From Roridomyces roridus (lineage: Eukaryota; Basidiomycota; Agaricomycetes; Agaricales; Mycenaceae), in NCBI GenBank assembly GCA_029378245.1, contig JARKIF010000020.1, forward strand, positions 248,001-312,000: a DNA stretch of 64,000 nucleotides, given 5' to 3'. The notes under the pieces were generated by a model. The model was not told the origin of the DNA. It worked only from the letters and a program-made list of their open reading frames with translations, and ran no database searches. Below are positions 1-11,534 of the stretch, piece after piece. Every line of letters starts with the position of its first letter. Position 1 is the stretch's first letter. A program made the position numbers and the translations under genes.

Positions 1-232
1 AACACTTGCAGATGTCCTCACCATCGCTTCAACCGTGTCAATTTATATTGTATCGCAGACACAATGAAACCGACATCGCCTGCCCAAAGTGTCACATGTG
101 CCTACGACAAATCGCAGCAGACGCCCGTTCAAATCGGGACCGTTACTCATGCAAATGGCCCAAACGGAGATCATTTTGACAAATTTCACAATAATCCTGG
201 CCCATGTCATTTATAAACTCCTGCATCCCTAC

Positions 233-1744
233 TTACATGGTGGAATCCTTCAGGAAAGCCGCAGCGTCCTCATCCTCGAGCAGCGCTGCATCCAACGCGT
301 CCGGCAGCAAACGCATGCCCTGCGCGATGCTCTCGACGAATTCACGCATACTGCCAATCGCCAAGACACGAAGCGACTCGAAACTCGCTTCGCCGGCCAG
401 AGGTTCCCTGCAGCGCGAGTGCACCATGGGGAAGAAGGACGCCTCGATTTCCCCGTGCTGTTCCGAGTTCCTGGAGATGTACACCAGCGATCTGAGCTGC
501 GGGCAGAGAATATTCGGACCCGAATGCTCATCTGCTATGGTCATCGCAGTCCAAACTTGGCCCATCTCGTGCCTTGGTGCGCCGCACGATACCCCCAACG
601 TCTTGAGAGCCGAAGCCTCCTTGAGGATGTCGACGATCTCCTCCGCCGTCGTGACCGTATAGTCATCATCCAGGAAGAGGCGGGTCAGGAATTGCCCCGA
701 GGAGGAACGGTGAAGGAAAGACGGGACAGCGGTGTACGGCGCGCGGACGGTGAGATCGTTGAGGGCAGGGCCCGCCGTGACGTGCGTCAAGAAATCCGGT
801 TCGGGTGAGTCACCCCACGTCAATCGACGCAGGTGCGAGAGAACGGCGTGTTTGCCAGCGCGATAATCACCACCCCAGTCCCTCCAAAGGAAACCCAGAC
901 TGCATTCGACTAGGTTGGGCGCAGCGAGGAGGACGTCGAAGTGTTGTTGCGTTGTACACGTGGCTCGGTAATGGGTAATCTGATGCCACGGGACGGAGGG
1001 AATGTAGGGGGACTCTTTATCGAGAGTGCTGTCCGTGAGGGTTAATTTGCGTAGAGCGGGGGCTTCGGAGAGGTAGCTGTGTATTTCGCCAGGCCGCATG
1101 TTACTCTGGGTCAATAAGAACTCGCAGAGCAGAGGAATACGGTTGTGCATGCCGGAGAACGCGGGCACAAGTTCTGCCGAGCCTCTGAGATGCACCCGGA
1201 AGACTCTCCAGCGATGAGAGTGCTGGAGGAGGGCGTGGAGCAGGGCCTGATGATGGTGAGTCGACCGGCGGAACTGCAGATTGAAACATATTTCAAGAGT
1301 TGCGTTGCCGGATCGAGCGAGTTGCGTTTCAATCATGGATATTGGGCAGATTTTGTGCAGGGCAGGGGACTGAGGCTCGTATATTTTGACGAGGCGCCAT
1401 AGAATCGAGGTGGAGAGCGCCGCGTTCCGCCAACCCCGGCAGACATGGCCCAAAAGCCATGGTGGAGCATCGATATTGCGCCGTCCGACCTTCCGCTTGT
1501 ATGAGAGATGGATGAAGATCTCGGAGAGCAACTCCCCAGGTATCCGGCGAATGGGTGACAGAAGGGCGGTGTGCGCCTCAATACAGCATTCTAGCTCGTT
1601 TATCTCCGGGGTCGGATACGGCAAGGATTTGACTTCGTGCAGTCGCTCGCGTTTTTCGCCCAGAAATCGGCGGATGAGTCCGATTTCTCGCTCGTCGGGA
1701 GGCTCATTGGATTCCAAAAGGGGGTCGAATGGGGAGGATTGCAT
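233..1744 (-). CDS. F-box/LRR-type protein, 503 aa, single exon
   Basis: One open frame of 504 codons from ATG (1742-1744). Residues about 67-120 look like the degenerate F-box common in Agaricomycetes: a proline-led IPGELLSEIF stretch, then HVCRGWRNAAL and a following tryptophan. The rest is leucine-rich with regular ALRKLTLTD and HLRRLTWG-like turns, as expected for an LRR-like substrate-binding part. By family the protein would join an SCF ubiquitin ligase through Skp1; the substrate is unknown. The start is supported by the paralogue at 11535-13061, whose N-terminus aligns from the same Met (xSSPxxxLLESNxPPDERE). No intron is needed. It is one of two similar minus-strand genes on either side of PAL. 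F-box-like domain call fairly safe; function otherwise unknown. Confidence 0.8.
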   Translation of the reverse strand: MQSSPFDPLLESNEPPDEREIGLIRRFLGEKRERLHEVKSLPYPTPEINELECCIEAHTALLSPIRRIPGELLSEIFIHLSYKRKVGRRNIDAPPWLLGHVCRGWRNAALSTSILWRLVKIYEPQSPALHKICPISMIETQLARSGNATLEICFNLQFRRSTHHHQALLHALLQHSHRWRVFRVHLRGSAELVPAFSGMHNRIPLLCEFLLTQSNMRPGEIHSYLSEAPALRKLTLTDSTLDKESPYIPSVPWHQITHYRATCTTQQHFDVLLAAPNLVECSLGFLWRDWGGDYRAGKHAVLSHLRRLTWGDSPEPDFLTHVTAGPALNDLTVRAPYTAVPSFLHRSSSGQFLTRLFLDDDYTVTTAEEIVDILKEASALKTLGVSCGAPRHEMGQVWTAMTIADEHSGPNILCPQLRSLVYISRNSEQHGEIEASFFPMVHSRCREPLAGEASFESLRVLAIGSMREFVESIAQGMRLLPDALDAALLEDEDAAAFLKDSTM

Positions 1745-2967
1745 TCTTGTCCCAGTTTCAGTTTTGTCTGGAATCGCACAAGTACTGTGCAGTGTGCTCT
1801 CACCTCAGCTCCGATATCGTGGATGAAGGCAAGAAGGAGGATTGTGACGAAGTGTTGTAACCATCATGATCCGCTGGCCGAGTCATATGAATCGCCACGT
1901 GACATTTCTTCCTTCCGCCCATCACCAGCTTGGCCAAGGCTTTGGCTTGGTGAGTGGACCGAGTACAATCCAAGTTTTGGGCTAATCTTTCACAGGCAAA
2001 GAATGTCATTACATATTCCTTCATCTTTCAAAGGCCGCTCCGGGTGACCAACAAGTCGTAGCCATTCGCCAATTCCTGGCCGAAAATCGCAAGAAGGAGA
2101 ACTATATGCGGGGGCTCTTCAGTCACCCATTCGTCGAACGCCAGTTCAATTGCTATAACAAGTCTTCAGCTATGTCCCGTCCAAGCGGCGTGGGGAAGAT
2201 ACATCACTGATGCCCCGGCGAAGCGTTTGCGCGCGCACCCAATCCAGTTATCAATCTTGCGGCATTGCGGGACTCCGACGCAGCGGGAGAAGGAGATGGA
2301 CTGGACTCTTGCCGAAAGTACCTAAGGTGGATGTCTCGCAGATATCTCGGGTCTTGGATCATACAAACTTGGAGACAATGACTTTGCCATGATATCGGGG
2401 TACTATTCACTGGAAACACTCGAAATACCTTCGTTGTTCAATCGGCCAAGCTTTCTTTCTGCACCTGGACTGCGACAAACTCCACGCGCGCACCGACTTG
2501 AAATCTGATTGTACACTTGCTGATTCCTTGCCTAGAATGGAAGCCTTGTAGTTATCTGCAGCGTATCCATCTATCGACGGGTGAGTGGCGCGCAAATCCG
2601 GACTTTAATGGAGATTGACACACACGGGGCGCGGCAGTGATATCATCACTTGGGCCCTGCACGCAATTTAGTCGTCAAATAACCTTGGAAGCATTCAATC
2701 TCAGCGACCCAATTGGAAGACGAAATCCTCACGTTCGTCTGGAAAGCCCTTTTGTCAGACGAAGCTCGTGTGCTCTTCTCATCTTCTTAGATTTCAACCA
2801 AGAAGACGTGGCGCCAATCCGGACCAAGAAGGACATTGTGGCGGTAAGAAGATCATGCATGATGCCAACCACGAAACCAGAAGCAGTCGGTGTGGGAAAC
2901 CGATCCTTGTTTCACTGCCTTATATACGGCTGAAGATCGAGTCTTCAAATCAACAAACACTACCGCC
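1745..2967. other. Intergenic region between F-box gene and PAL
   Basis: About 1.2 kb between the divergent F-box gene and PAL. I see no convincing coding frame. It should contain both promoters; the only element I can point to is the TATA box just upstream of PAL. Confidence 0.6.
2919..2926 (+). promoter_or_regulatory. TATA box of PAL
   Basis: The sequence TATATAC lies about 45 bp upstream of the PAL start codon at 2968. This implies a short 5' UTR with transcription starting near 2945-2955. Confidence 0.5.
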
Positions 2968-5566
2968 ATGGTTCTTAACGGAAAATCCTCCTCTGCTGCT
3001 CCTCAGACTCTTCTTGCCAAATTTCTCGTTGCGCAAGATCAGACGGCCGAGTACAGGTATTTGTTTCACGCCCATTTGCAGACAAAGACTGAGTATTTCT
3101 TTTAGGGATGGGAAACCCGTTATCATCGACGGTCATACTCTGAGCATCGCCGCCGTCGCTACGGCTGCTCGCAACACCGACGTCAGAGTCCAGCTCTCGA
3201 CCGACAGCAAGGTCAAGGAACGAGTCTGGAAGAGTCGTCAGGTCATCGAGCAGAAAGTAGAGAACGGCGTTAGTGTTTACGGGCTTTCCACTGGGTTCGG
3301 CGGTAGTGGTAAGCGGCTCATCTCACTGTCGTGTAGCGTTTCCGCTCATCCTCATCTTTCAGCCGACACCCGTACGGACAAGCCCATCCACCTCGGGAAC
3401 GCCCTGCTGCAGCACCAGTCCTCTGGTGTCCTGCCCTCGGACCAGGAGCCCCCGAAGGTCCTCCCCCTCCTAGACATCGGCTCAGCCCTCACGATGCCCG
3501 AGTCGTGGGTCCGTGGAGCCATGCTCATCCGCATGAACTCGCTCATTCGCGGCCACTCTGGCGTCCGCTTCGAGCTCATCGAGAAGCTGCACGAGATCTA
3601 TTCTGCCAACGTCATCCCTTGCGTCCCTCTCCGTGGCTCGATTTCTGCTTCAGGCGGTACGTTGTGGTGTTCTTGCCAAGTGAACATTTTCACTGATTCC
3701 AATCGAACAGATCTTTCACCACTCTCCTATGTTGCTGGCTTGATGAGTAAGTCTTTCGGACTTCGTGGCGTCTTCTGTCCGCTGATATCAATCCAGTCGG
3801 GAACCCGTCGATCCGCGCGTACGACGGCGCTCCGGCCTATGGCAGCCGCAAGATGGTTTCCTCTCGCACGGCTCTTGCCGACCACAACATCGAGCCCATC
3901 ACTTTGGCGTCCAAGGAGCATCTTGGTAAAGAATCTCTCCACCACACATATCTTTCGGTTTTTGAATATGCCCAGGTATTCTGAATGGCACCGCGTTCTC
4001 TGCTTCCGTCGCCGGCCTGGCCCTCAACGATGCCGTCCACCTCGCCCTTTTGGCCCAAGTCTGCACCGCCATGGGCACCGAGGCTCTTATGGGCAGCCGC
4101 GGCTCGTTCGACCCTTTCATCCATGACACCGCACGCCCCCACCCCGGCCAAATCGAATGCGCCCGCAACATTTGGAATTTGTTGGAAGGAAGCAAGCTCG
4201 CTGAGAGTCACGAGGAAGAGGTATCCATCTACGCGGACAAACACTCCCTTCGTCAGGATCGCTACCCCATCCGCACGTCTCCTCAGTTCCTTGGCCCTCA
4301 GATCGAAGATATCCTTTCGGCCTTGGCCTCCGTTACGCAGGAATGCAACTCCAGTGAGTTGAACCTTTTGAGTGAACCGCTTGATCTAACGATTTTCAGC
4401 CACGGACAACCCGCTCGTCGACGGCGAGACTGGGGAAATCCACCACGGTGGTAACTTCCAGGCCATGGCCGTTAGCAACGCCATGGAGAAGACCCGTCTT
4501 GCGCTTCACCACATCGGGAAATTGCTCTTTGCGCAGACCACGGAGCTTCTCAACCCCAGCCAGAACCGCGGCCTGCCTCCCTCGGTGGCATTCACCGACC
4601 CGTCGCTCAACTATTTCGGCAAGGGTGTTGATATTGCATCTGCCGCATACGTCTCGGAGCTTGGCTATCTGGCCAACCCCGTCTCGACCCACATTCAATC
4701 CGCGGAGATGCATAACCAGGCTGTCAAGTACGCTCTCTCACAGCTTCTTTTGTTCTCGGAAATCTGATTGATTTTACTCAGCTCATTGGCACTCATCTCT
4801 GCCCGCGCCACTCTCAACTCCCTAGACATTGTGACGATGCTGATTGCTTCCTATCTCCACGTTCTCTGCCAAGGTCAGTCTCGCTTATCCGAACCGTAGT
4901 CGACCAGCCCTGACGATCCATCTTTCATAGCATACGACATCCGTGCTCTTCAGGCCGAGCACTTCCGTGGCGTCCGCGAGATCGTGCAGGAAGAGCTCTA
5001 CGATGCCTTCCCCGTCGCAGCAGCCGACGCCGCCCTCCTTGCACAGATGTACAGTGCCATGCGTGGGACGTTGGAGCGTACCAGCACCATGGATGCCGAC
5101 GACCAGATGACCGAGGTCGCAGGCGCTTCAGCCAAGCTCCTCCTCAAGTACTTCACGCGCCCTGAATACACTGGCAATGCGGCGCAATCGCTCTATGCTA
5201 TCCCTGCGTTCCAGGACCGTGTCGCCCAGCGCTCTGCGGCCCTTCTCCAGGAGCTGCGCGGTGCGTACCTCAAGGGAGAGCGTGGCCCGGTGCCTGCTGG
5301 TCCCTACCTCGGCAAGACCAAGCCCGTCTACGAGTTTGTGCGGCTCCGGTTGAACATTCCCATCCACGGCATTGAGAACTATACTGGGTTCAAGAACGGG
5401 TTGGGTGTGGATGATGTTACTGTCGGGCAGAATATTTCGACGATTTATGAGGTGCGTTCTTCATTCGTTCGTTCGTTCGGAACTCCGTATTGATCTCGAC
5501 TTGCAGGCGATCCGGGACGGCGAACTGCAGAGCACCGTGGTCGACATGTTCGCTCCTTTTGCGTAG
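2968..5566 (+). CDS. PAL: Phenylalanine ammonia-lyase, 709 aa, ten exons
   Basis: Deaminates L-phenylalanine to trans-cinnamate and ammonia; a cytosolic homotetramer in the aromatic amino acid lyase family. Exons read as 2968-3056, 3106-3308, 3363-3656, 3711-3746, 3797-3925, 3976-4353, 4400-4727, 4782-4873, 4931-5451 and 5507-5566. All junctions are GT-AG, the phases agree, and the sum is 2130 nt. The MIO cofactor triad Ala-Ser-Gly falls at residues 193-195 (SISASGDLSPLSY), with intron 3 splitting the next Asp codon. The catalytic Tyr lies in [10 protein letters not shown] (about Tyr88). Other family blocks are [35 protein letters not shown] and QPxNRGLPPS-like [11 protein letters not shown]. 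Length and intron richness are normal for a basidiomycete. It looks intact; start chosen at the first ATG after the TATA box. Substrate use of tyrosine cannot be judged. Confidence 0.95.
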
Positions 5567-5749
5567 ATAGACTTTTAGAGTCCAGGTGGCCCCTAGATGT
5601 ATAGTATGTATCCAATAATTAAGCCAATGCATTACGAATCACTTGCACTTCATTTGCGGTCCAGTAGCCTCTGGAGCAACTATGGAGTCTGAATCTGGCA
5701 ATTCGCAGACAACAACAAGCTTATGTAAAACAAAGAAAATGTATACTGT

Positions 5750-7919
5750 GAGGTGTAGCTGTACCATTAATGCAATGTGGTCGACCATTATTGCATCCCA
5801 CATTGCATTAAAGGCATACCTTGGCCGCCCAGTCAAGGTACGCCTTTAATGCATTATGGGATATCCCCGTTTTGGGTAGCCCGGCTTGACGCCGGCAGAG
5901 CGGGACTAAGCGAGACGCCGCGTAATTTCTCCGCCGCGCGTGCCAGCTCGGCGCGGGTTGTTGATGGAGTTGGAATCAGTAAATGATTCTTGCCCTCCTG
6001 CTATATTCCCGCTCCGGATAAGTAGCTGTGATTGGAAACAGGTGGTCCCATGTAAGTACGTCTATTAGATAATACTCCTGCGTCGCTCTTCCCTGGCTGT
6101 TCGACTCGAATTGGCCATCAAAAATTCAATGATGCACCCGCTCCTGCTCCCGGTCCTCCCTGCTGGCAGGCTGCTGCTATGTGAGTGGATGTCCATCTAT
6201 CTAAAAGGTCTTTTGACCTGCTTATATATGTATGTCTGGCTACAGCAGATCAATATGTGCTTGATGTGCTTGTGCCTTGTGTTCGGTGTGCCACACATCA
6301 CGGACAGACCTGCGATTAATAATGTTGCTTCTTCTTACACTTGTAATGAAAATGAGCTACTACAGAGGAGTCATGGTCCATGGGAGTGTGGTGGATGTTG
6401 AATTCCATAGGGTGGAGCCCAGCAGCCCATGGAGGGTCCTTCTGCTTCTTGCCTGCATATTCGCAAAATCAGCCTCTGACAAGGTAGGTACTTGGATGGC
6501 AGCCATTGAATCGGCTCTAGGTAGCTCATCCAACACCTGTGAGCTTATCAGACCCCCTTTAGTGGCCACAGTAGTCATGCTATGATCAAAATTTACCTGA
6601 CAATCAAAGTCAGTTCACTGCATATCACAGGGCTGGTGAAGCTCAGAGAGACTCAGGGAGGTATCCACAGTATCCCACACACCACATTTCCATGTGGTAA
6701 AAATTATGAGCCCATAGCATAGGCACAACGAGCACAAAAACTGTTTCACTCAAGTGTGGCGCACTCCTCGGCTAAGGGATTGGTGAGATGTGTTGGTTTT
6801 TTGAACGATAGAAATATCCTACGACAAAATCAAGTCAGCAGAAGTGTTTCATTTGATCATACCTTCGTCAACGACCGAAATCTCACCCAAGGAACACCAC
6901 AATATGACCCACAGGTATGAAATAACAAGGAGAAGTACACTATCTCTTTGTGACAACGGAGCAAAGATGTATTGCCCCAGCCATTCAAAATTTGAATTTA
7001 AGATCGGATGGATTGATACCAAAGAAGCTTATCGCACTCATTCCGCCGGTTCAGAGTGCTCTGTGACCAGTGCGATCCTCCAAACTTTCAGAGATTGGTG
7101 CATGATTCGGCAAGATCAAGCCAAGCGCTGTCAAACGGCTCGTAACATAATTTGAACATAATTCTGATTGGCATGGAATGACGGAACCAGGCGGGCTCAA
7201 GGCCAAGAAACACTGACACAGGTTCACTTTGCAGAACAACTCAAAGTTTCAGATAATTAGCTCAGCCGGGAGTCTCGTGTCGACTGGCAGTGACTGCTGC
7301 CAGTGTGCCAATCCACAATATCGCTCACGGTCATCAATGGCATTGACAGTTGCCATTTCAGGCACCGTTATGGAAGGTCTGGTAATACACTCGCGCCAAG
7401 CGATATGAGGAGGTGGGGTTTCATCGGGAGAAAATGTGTCGCACGGTTGCATGCGGGTGGGTATACCGTGGCCGTGGAATGGGACAGGCTAGCGCGGGAT
7501 GCCGACACAGGGGCGTCGCCAGAGCTAACGGAAGGCCGACGTGCATCATGCATGTGCAGCGGACCCGTGGATCTAAATCAGATTTCTATCAGATGCGCAC
7601 CCACTGTGGAAAACCGGAATTGCCCGAGTTGAAAGCGAATTTGCCCGAATTCAACAGCTGATGGCATCGCTCTGCGGCAAGATAAATAAAATGATGGAAC
7701 GAACCCAAGATGGGTGCAATTGCGGCCCAGGCGGCATGTCCGGCGTCGATGGCCGCTAGTGCGTCGCTAGCTGTCTCGCTTCTGGTGGCATACATAATGC
7801 ATCGCATTCCCATAATGCAATAAAGGCCTATCTCGGCTGGGCGGCCAAGGTACGCCTTTATTGCAATATGGGATGCGATAATGGTCGACCATATTGCAAT
7901 ATGGGAGCAGCCACTGGTG
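5750..7919. mobile_element. Non-autonomous DNA element, 2.17 kb, with long foldback TIRs
   Basis: The block at 5753-5865 reappears inverted at 7797-7918. Both arms share TGGTCGACCAT, GCATCCCA(C/T)ATTGCA and AAAGGC(A/G)TACCTTGGCCGCC. Each arm is itself palindromic (GCATTAAAGGC...GCCTTTAATGC in the left arm, 5806-5852). ATACTGT occurs directly outside both ends (5743-5749 and 7920-7926) and may be the target duplication. The inner 1.9 kb has no transposase or other recognisable gene. Long TIRs suggest a Mutator-like or foldback element, but the 7-bp duplication does not settle the superfamily. Confidence 0.6.
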
Positions 7920-8004
7920 ATACTGTTCCTTGACTGTCCCCGGCTTACTAATGAACGTTACCATTACAACAGGCTCGCTAGTATCCCGAGACCCTCAATT
8001 GTCT

Positions 8005-9046
8005 TCATCCACATACGAGTATTCCATTGGCGGATGTAACGACATTCACTGCCAAGGGGGCACCGGGATCGAAATTTCGTACCGGGGGAGGGGGGGGGGG
8101 GGGGGGTCCCGAGCGGGCTCGAAAAAAACTTCTACCTGTATATTAGTAAAGGTGTTTTGGAGCATGTAAACACCATTTTACCAGTTCAGATTGTGCTATA
8201 ACCACTCAGGGTAGCCTCCCAACCACCAGAACTTTGAATTGATCGAAATTTCCAAATTGGGACTGATATATTACATAATACAGCCTGTCCTGTCAAGACA
8301 TTCCCACAGAAAACAAGTGGATCATTGCTCAGGCAGACATGAGATGGGTCTGATTGACACTGGGGCCCTTCAACAAGCTTGTAATCAATATTTTTTGTAT
8401 GGTTGGGAGGCGCAGATTGCCCGGACCGCCGGTAAATCACATGACCGTGGGAATGATCTGCCTTATATAGGAGGGGAGGGGGGGGGGGGGGGGGGCCAGC
8501 CAGGGTCGAAAAAAACTTTTCGACCCTATATCCGAAATTCCGATCCCGATGCCCCCTTGTTCACTGCATCAAAATAATTTTGTGAGTGGTTTGCCAAAGG
8601 AGAGAACAAAGTACTCACCCAAAACAACGGAGGCGGTCTGAGAGGTGCCCTGGCTCGTCAGGCAACTCACAGTGAGTGTGATGCCAATCGGGTCAAACTG
8701 GCTGGTATTGGTGTCGCAGGATTCTACGTAGGCCACGCCGCTAAAAGTGGAAAGCACCCGCCGATTGAATACACTTGGATGCGGGATGTAAAATATTCAC
8801 GTACGCTACGAGAGCCCCGTTCTGATTCGTGAGACACTCGTTCAAATTGAGGGTGGTGCTCAACTCCTCCTCACCCCCGACGGCGACGAAGCAGTCAGCC
8901 TGGAGGGTACTGGGGTTCTGGAAGGTGATTGTAGGGCAGGCACCTTGGATGCTTGTAAAGTTGGGCGTGTCGCGCCGTTGCACTCCGAGGGAATAAACAA
9001 CGGCGAGGAGGGTTAGGAGGTAGAAGGGTCGGCAAAAAGTGGGCAT
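8005..9046 (-). CDS. Secreted cyanovirin-N homology (CVNH) protein, last intron enlarged by a MITE
   Basis: The proposed exons are 8805-9046, 8619-8740 and 8005-8048 (408 nt, 135 aa, phases agree). A signal peptide is visible (about 20 residues, MPTFCRPFYLLTLLAVVYSL). Two CVNH half-repeats follow. The first has TLQADC and LNLNECLTNQNGALV; the second has ITLTVSC and, in the distal exon, VVTSANGILVCG. CVNH proteins bind high-mannose glycans; in fungi their role is unclear. A 507-bp hAT MITE (8053-8559) sits four bases into the original last exon. If splicing uses the old acceptor (AG at 8564-8565), the protein ends early inside the MITE. If it uses the duplicated acceptor in the target-site copy (AG at 8049-8050), the whole element is removed and the normal C-terminus returns. 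Family call good; which isoform is made is unknown. Confidence 0.75.
8053..8559. mobile_element. hAT-type MITE with poly-G tracts, 507 bp
   Basis: Terminal inverted repeats start CAAGGGGGCA(C/T)CGGGATCG and run about 26 bp. The element is flanked by a perfect 8-bp duplication TTCACTGC (8045-8052 and 8560-8567), diagnostic of hAT-type insertion. Subterminal parts carry long G runs (about 8086-8107 and 8470-8497), each followed by TCGAAAAAAACT. No transposase is encoded. It lies inside the CVNH gene. A relative with TIR CAAGGGGCACCAA is at 48188-52433. Confidence 0.85.
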
Positions 9047-9121
9047 TGTCGAATGAAAAGAAAAGTTAAAAGAACGGAGATAAAAGCAATGGAAGTGAGT
9101 AGCAGAGTGCTGGGTCTCCTG

Positions 9122-9129
9122 CTTTTATG
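9122..9129 (-). promoter_or_regulatory. TATA-like element of the CVNH gene
   Basis: Read on the minus strand the sequence is CATAAAAG, about 75 bp upstream of the CVNH start codon. It is the only TATA-like match close to the gene. Confidence 0.35.
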
Positions 9130-9455
9130 TCCCTTCGGCTCAGAGTAACACCGGTTTGAAAGGGCGGCAATCTCTTACTCAGGTTCTTATCCAGCACCGG
9201 CAAGCCCGAGTTTTATTTAGGGAAGAAGCTCCCTCACAACTTGTTAGCCGAGCAAGTTCGTTTTGTGACGGCGTTGAATGGATTTATGCTTCTAGGTAGT
9301 ACAACAATATTACAATTGATTTTTCATTGTAGAGACACAAAGCAGAAATGAGGTGGTATAAGTAGTATTATAATACATGCAACCATAACCGTTCGATCTT
9401 CCTCAAGTTCATTGGACTAGAAAGCAAGAAAGCCGTCAGCCAGAAGCCCAAAAGA

Positions 9456-10738
9456 TCAAACAAAGATGGACGTACAAAAAACCATCAACTCGGGCTGTGC
9501 AAACGGCACCCGGGCTTTGCGACACAGATCCCTCAACGGTTTCAAGTTCCCCAAATCCCACGAGTCATTGGGAACAGCGCCGTAGGCCATCACACCCGCT
9601 AACCTGCGACTGCGGGGACTCTTGAGAGCCTGCACGACACCCTGGACAAACACACTCTTGCTCGCCGCCGCGCTCATCTTGTGTGTCACTGCATAGTCCG
9701 AGAATGAGACCGTCCTAACGTTGGGCGGGAGGACGTCAAAGTCAAACGCGTGTATGGGCAGGGAGGATGAGGAGCGCATGACGTGGAGGTGTTGGAGGTT
9801 CGTGAGGCTGCCGATGGGGGAGCACATAACCCCGTCAATGTGCACCGGTGTGAATGGATCGATGTTCTTGAGACGGAGGTGCTCGACGGAGGACTGCATC
9901 GCCTCCGGGGGCGGTGTTAACGCCATCTCTGTCTCCGACTCGAGGTAGACGTAGGGTACATTGCCGTGCGGTACGGTGTATGCCAGAGGGAGAAGCTCGC
10001 TTTCTGGTGCACACCCGTCCTCGGCCATCAGTTTGAGGTGCAGGGAGGTAATATTGTGTGCGGGAATGGACATGGTCTCGGGGGGCTGGCCGTGGATGTG
10101 AAGCTGCAGGGACCGGAGTGCAGGGAACGCCCGGATCACCGAGGGAAGCGTCTCTGCTGGAGAAACAGCAGCGAGGGAGGTAATGGGGAGATTCAAGGGC
10201 TCCAGATACTCGATCACCGATTGAGGAAGTGACGAAAAGGCGACCGTGTGGAGTTTGGGGCAGGCGGAGAGGAGGGTTTTCAGGTGCTCGGGCATGGAAG
10301 CTGGCACGCGGTAGTGCTCGCACCAACGAATGTAGGCGCTCCGCACAAAGCGACCGAGTTCAGGACGGTCGGCGAGGGTGCGAAGGAGAAGCCGAAGAGA
10401 GCCGGCTGGGAACATGGGGAGCTTCTGGGTCTCGGAGGCACGGATGTGCTGCGTCCAACCAGTGATATCGACGTGGATATCGCGGTAAAGGAGACGCTCC
10501 ACTGCCGGGCGAACGTAGGTGCAGACTTGAGAAAAGGCGCTGAGAGCGAAGCGTGTCTCTGAAAAGCTGAAAGAAAGGGTGAGTGGATGGAACGAGAGAG
10601 AGTGTGTATAGCGCACCCAGTGCGTCCCTCGTTTAGGAAGAAAGCTGCTGCTTCAGCAGAGGGATAGATTGGGTAGCGCATGCAGTCCGCAATCTGCTCG
10701 ATGACTTCCTCTGGAAGCTCTGTGAAGATGGAGGACAT
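9456..10738 (-). CDS. F-box protein, 410 aa, two exons
   Basis: Exons 10617-10738 and 9456-10566 with one 50-bp GT-AG intron; the sum is 1233 nt in frame. The N-terminus has a clear F-box start (FTELPEEVIEQIADCM, residues 4-19), and after the intron LSAFSQVCTYVRPAVERLLYRDI completes the domain. The C-terminal part is leucine-rich (LRSLQLHIHG, VEHLRLKNIDPF, LTNLQHLHVM). It should act as an SCF substrate adaptor; the target is unknown. The ATG at 10738 was chosen because it opens directly into the F-box and has a TATA box 54 bp upstream; a longer in-frame start exists at 10870 but would lie upstream of that box. It is not close in sequence to the F-box pair at 233 and 11535. Confidence 0.8.
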
Positions 10739-10791
10739 GGGAGTTGATGAATGTGCTGGGATTGGTGGCGGCGGCTGGTATGAGATCCATG

Positions 10792-10798
10792 TTTTATA
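10792..10798 (-). promoter_or_regulatory. TATA box of the F-box gene at 9456-10738
   Basis: TATAAAA on the minus strand, 54 bp upstream of the chosen ATG. Confidence 0.5.
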
Positions 10799-10870
10799 GG
10801 ATTGCTGTGTTACGGGAGCAGGGTCCGATCCGAGTCTCGTGCGGACCGGGTCATCGTTCGCGTCGGCCAC

Positions 10871-11534
10871 CCAGCGTCACATCGGCCAGCTCTCCGTCAG
10901 CAAGTCCCAGCTCCGCTTGAGTCCGATATTACACTCTGGACCTCTCGGGCACTTACCAAGCTCTGTCCAGTATTCAGAGACTCTTTTCTTTGTGCATTTG
11001 CCTCCGTTCCGATAGCCAAAGATCGCCCGGCCACCATAATAAAGTCCTTGTCACGACAGTTCTGCACCAGCATCGGTGTTGGTTCTATTGAATCAGATGA
11101 TGGTTCGACGTTTCAGTGACTTGCACCCGAACCGCCATGAGGTAAGTACGAACTAACTCCACGCTCTCCGGATCGTCGCCGAATCCAATTCGGGCCGCAG
11201 TTGTGAGTCCTTGGACTTGCCAAAGTTGGCAGTGGGAGCCGAATGCGGAAACCCAATGGAATCCCCTGGTTCGACTCGGGGTTGTTTGCCAAGTACTCGT
11301 TGACTGAGCAATTCTCTTTTTGTATTTGACGTGCGCCTACAGCTATGTATGGTGCGACATCCAGCCAAGTGTGTGCCAGCTTACACTGACCACTGCATCC
11401 CGCATTTCACCAAATGAGAAATTTGGAGCTGACGCTCGTTCGACCCTCTTAATTACTTAGATCACAGATGTGGGGTTTTTTTCTTTTCTTTCACGCAACA
11501 GTGCTCCCCATGCCATTACCACCCATGTGCCACT
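10871..11534. other. Intergenic region, no gene seen
   Basis: Short stop-rich frames only. A G/T-rich and T-rich stretch at 11470-11490 precedes the 3' end of the next gene. Nothing further recognised. Confidence 0.5.

Noticed and set aside
2768..4126. 452-codon open frame overlapping PAL
   Set aside because: It reads partly through PAL introns; the spliced PAL model explains the region with family motifs and clean phases.
8470..8500. Telomere-like or CRISPR-like G-rich repeat
   Set aside because: It is a homopolymer G run at a fixed place inside a hAT MITE, without repeat-spacer structure.
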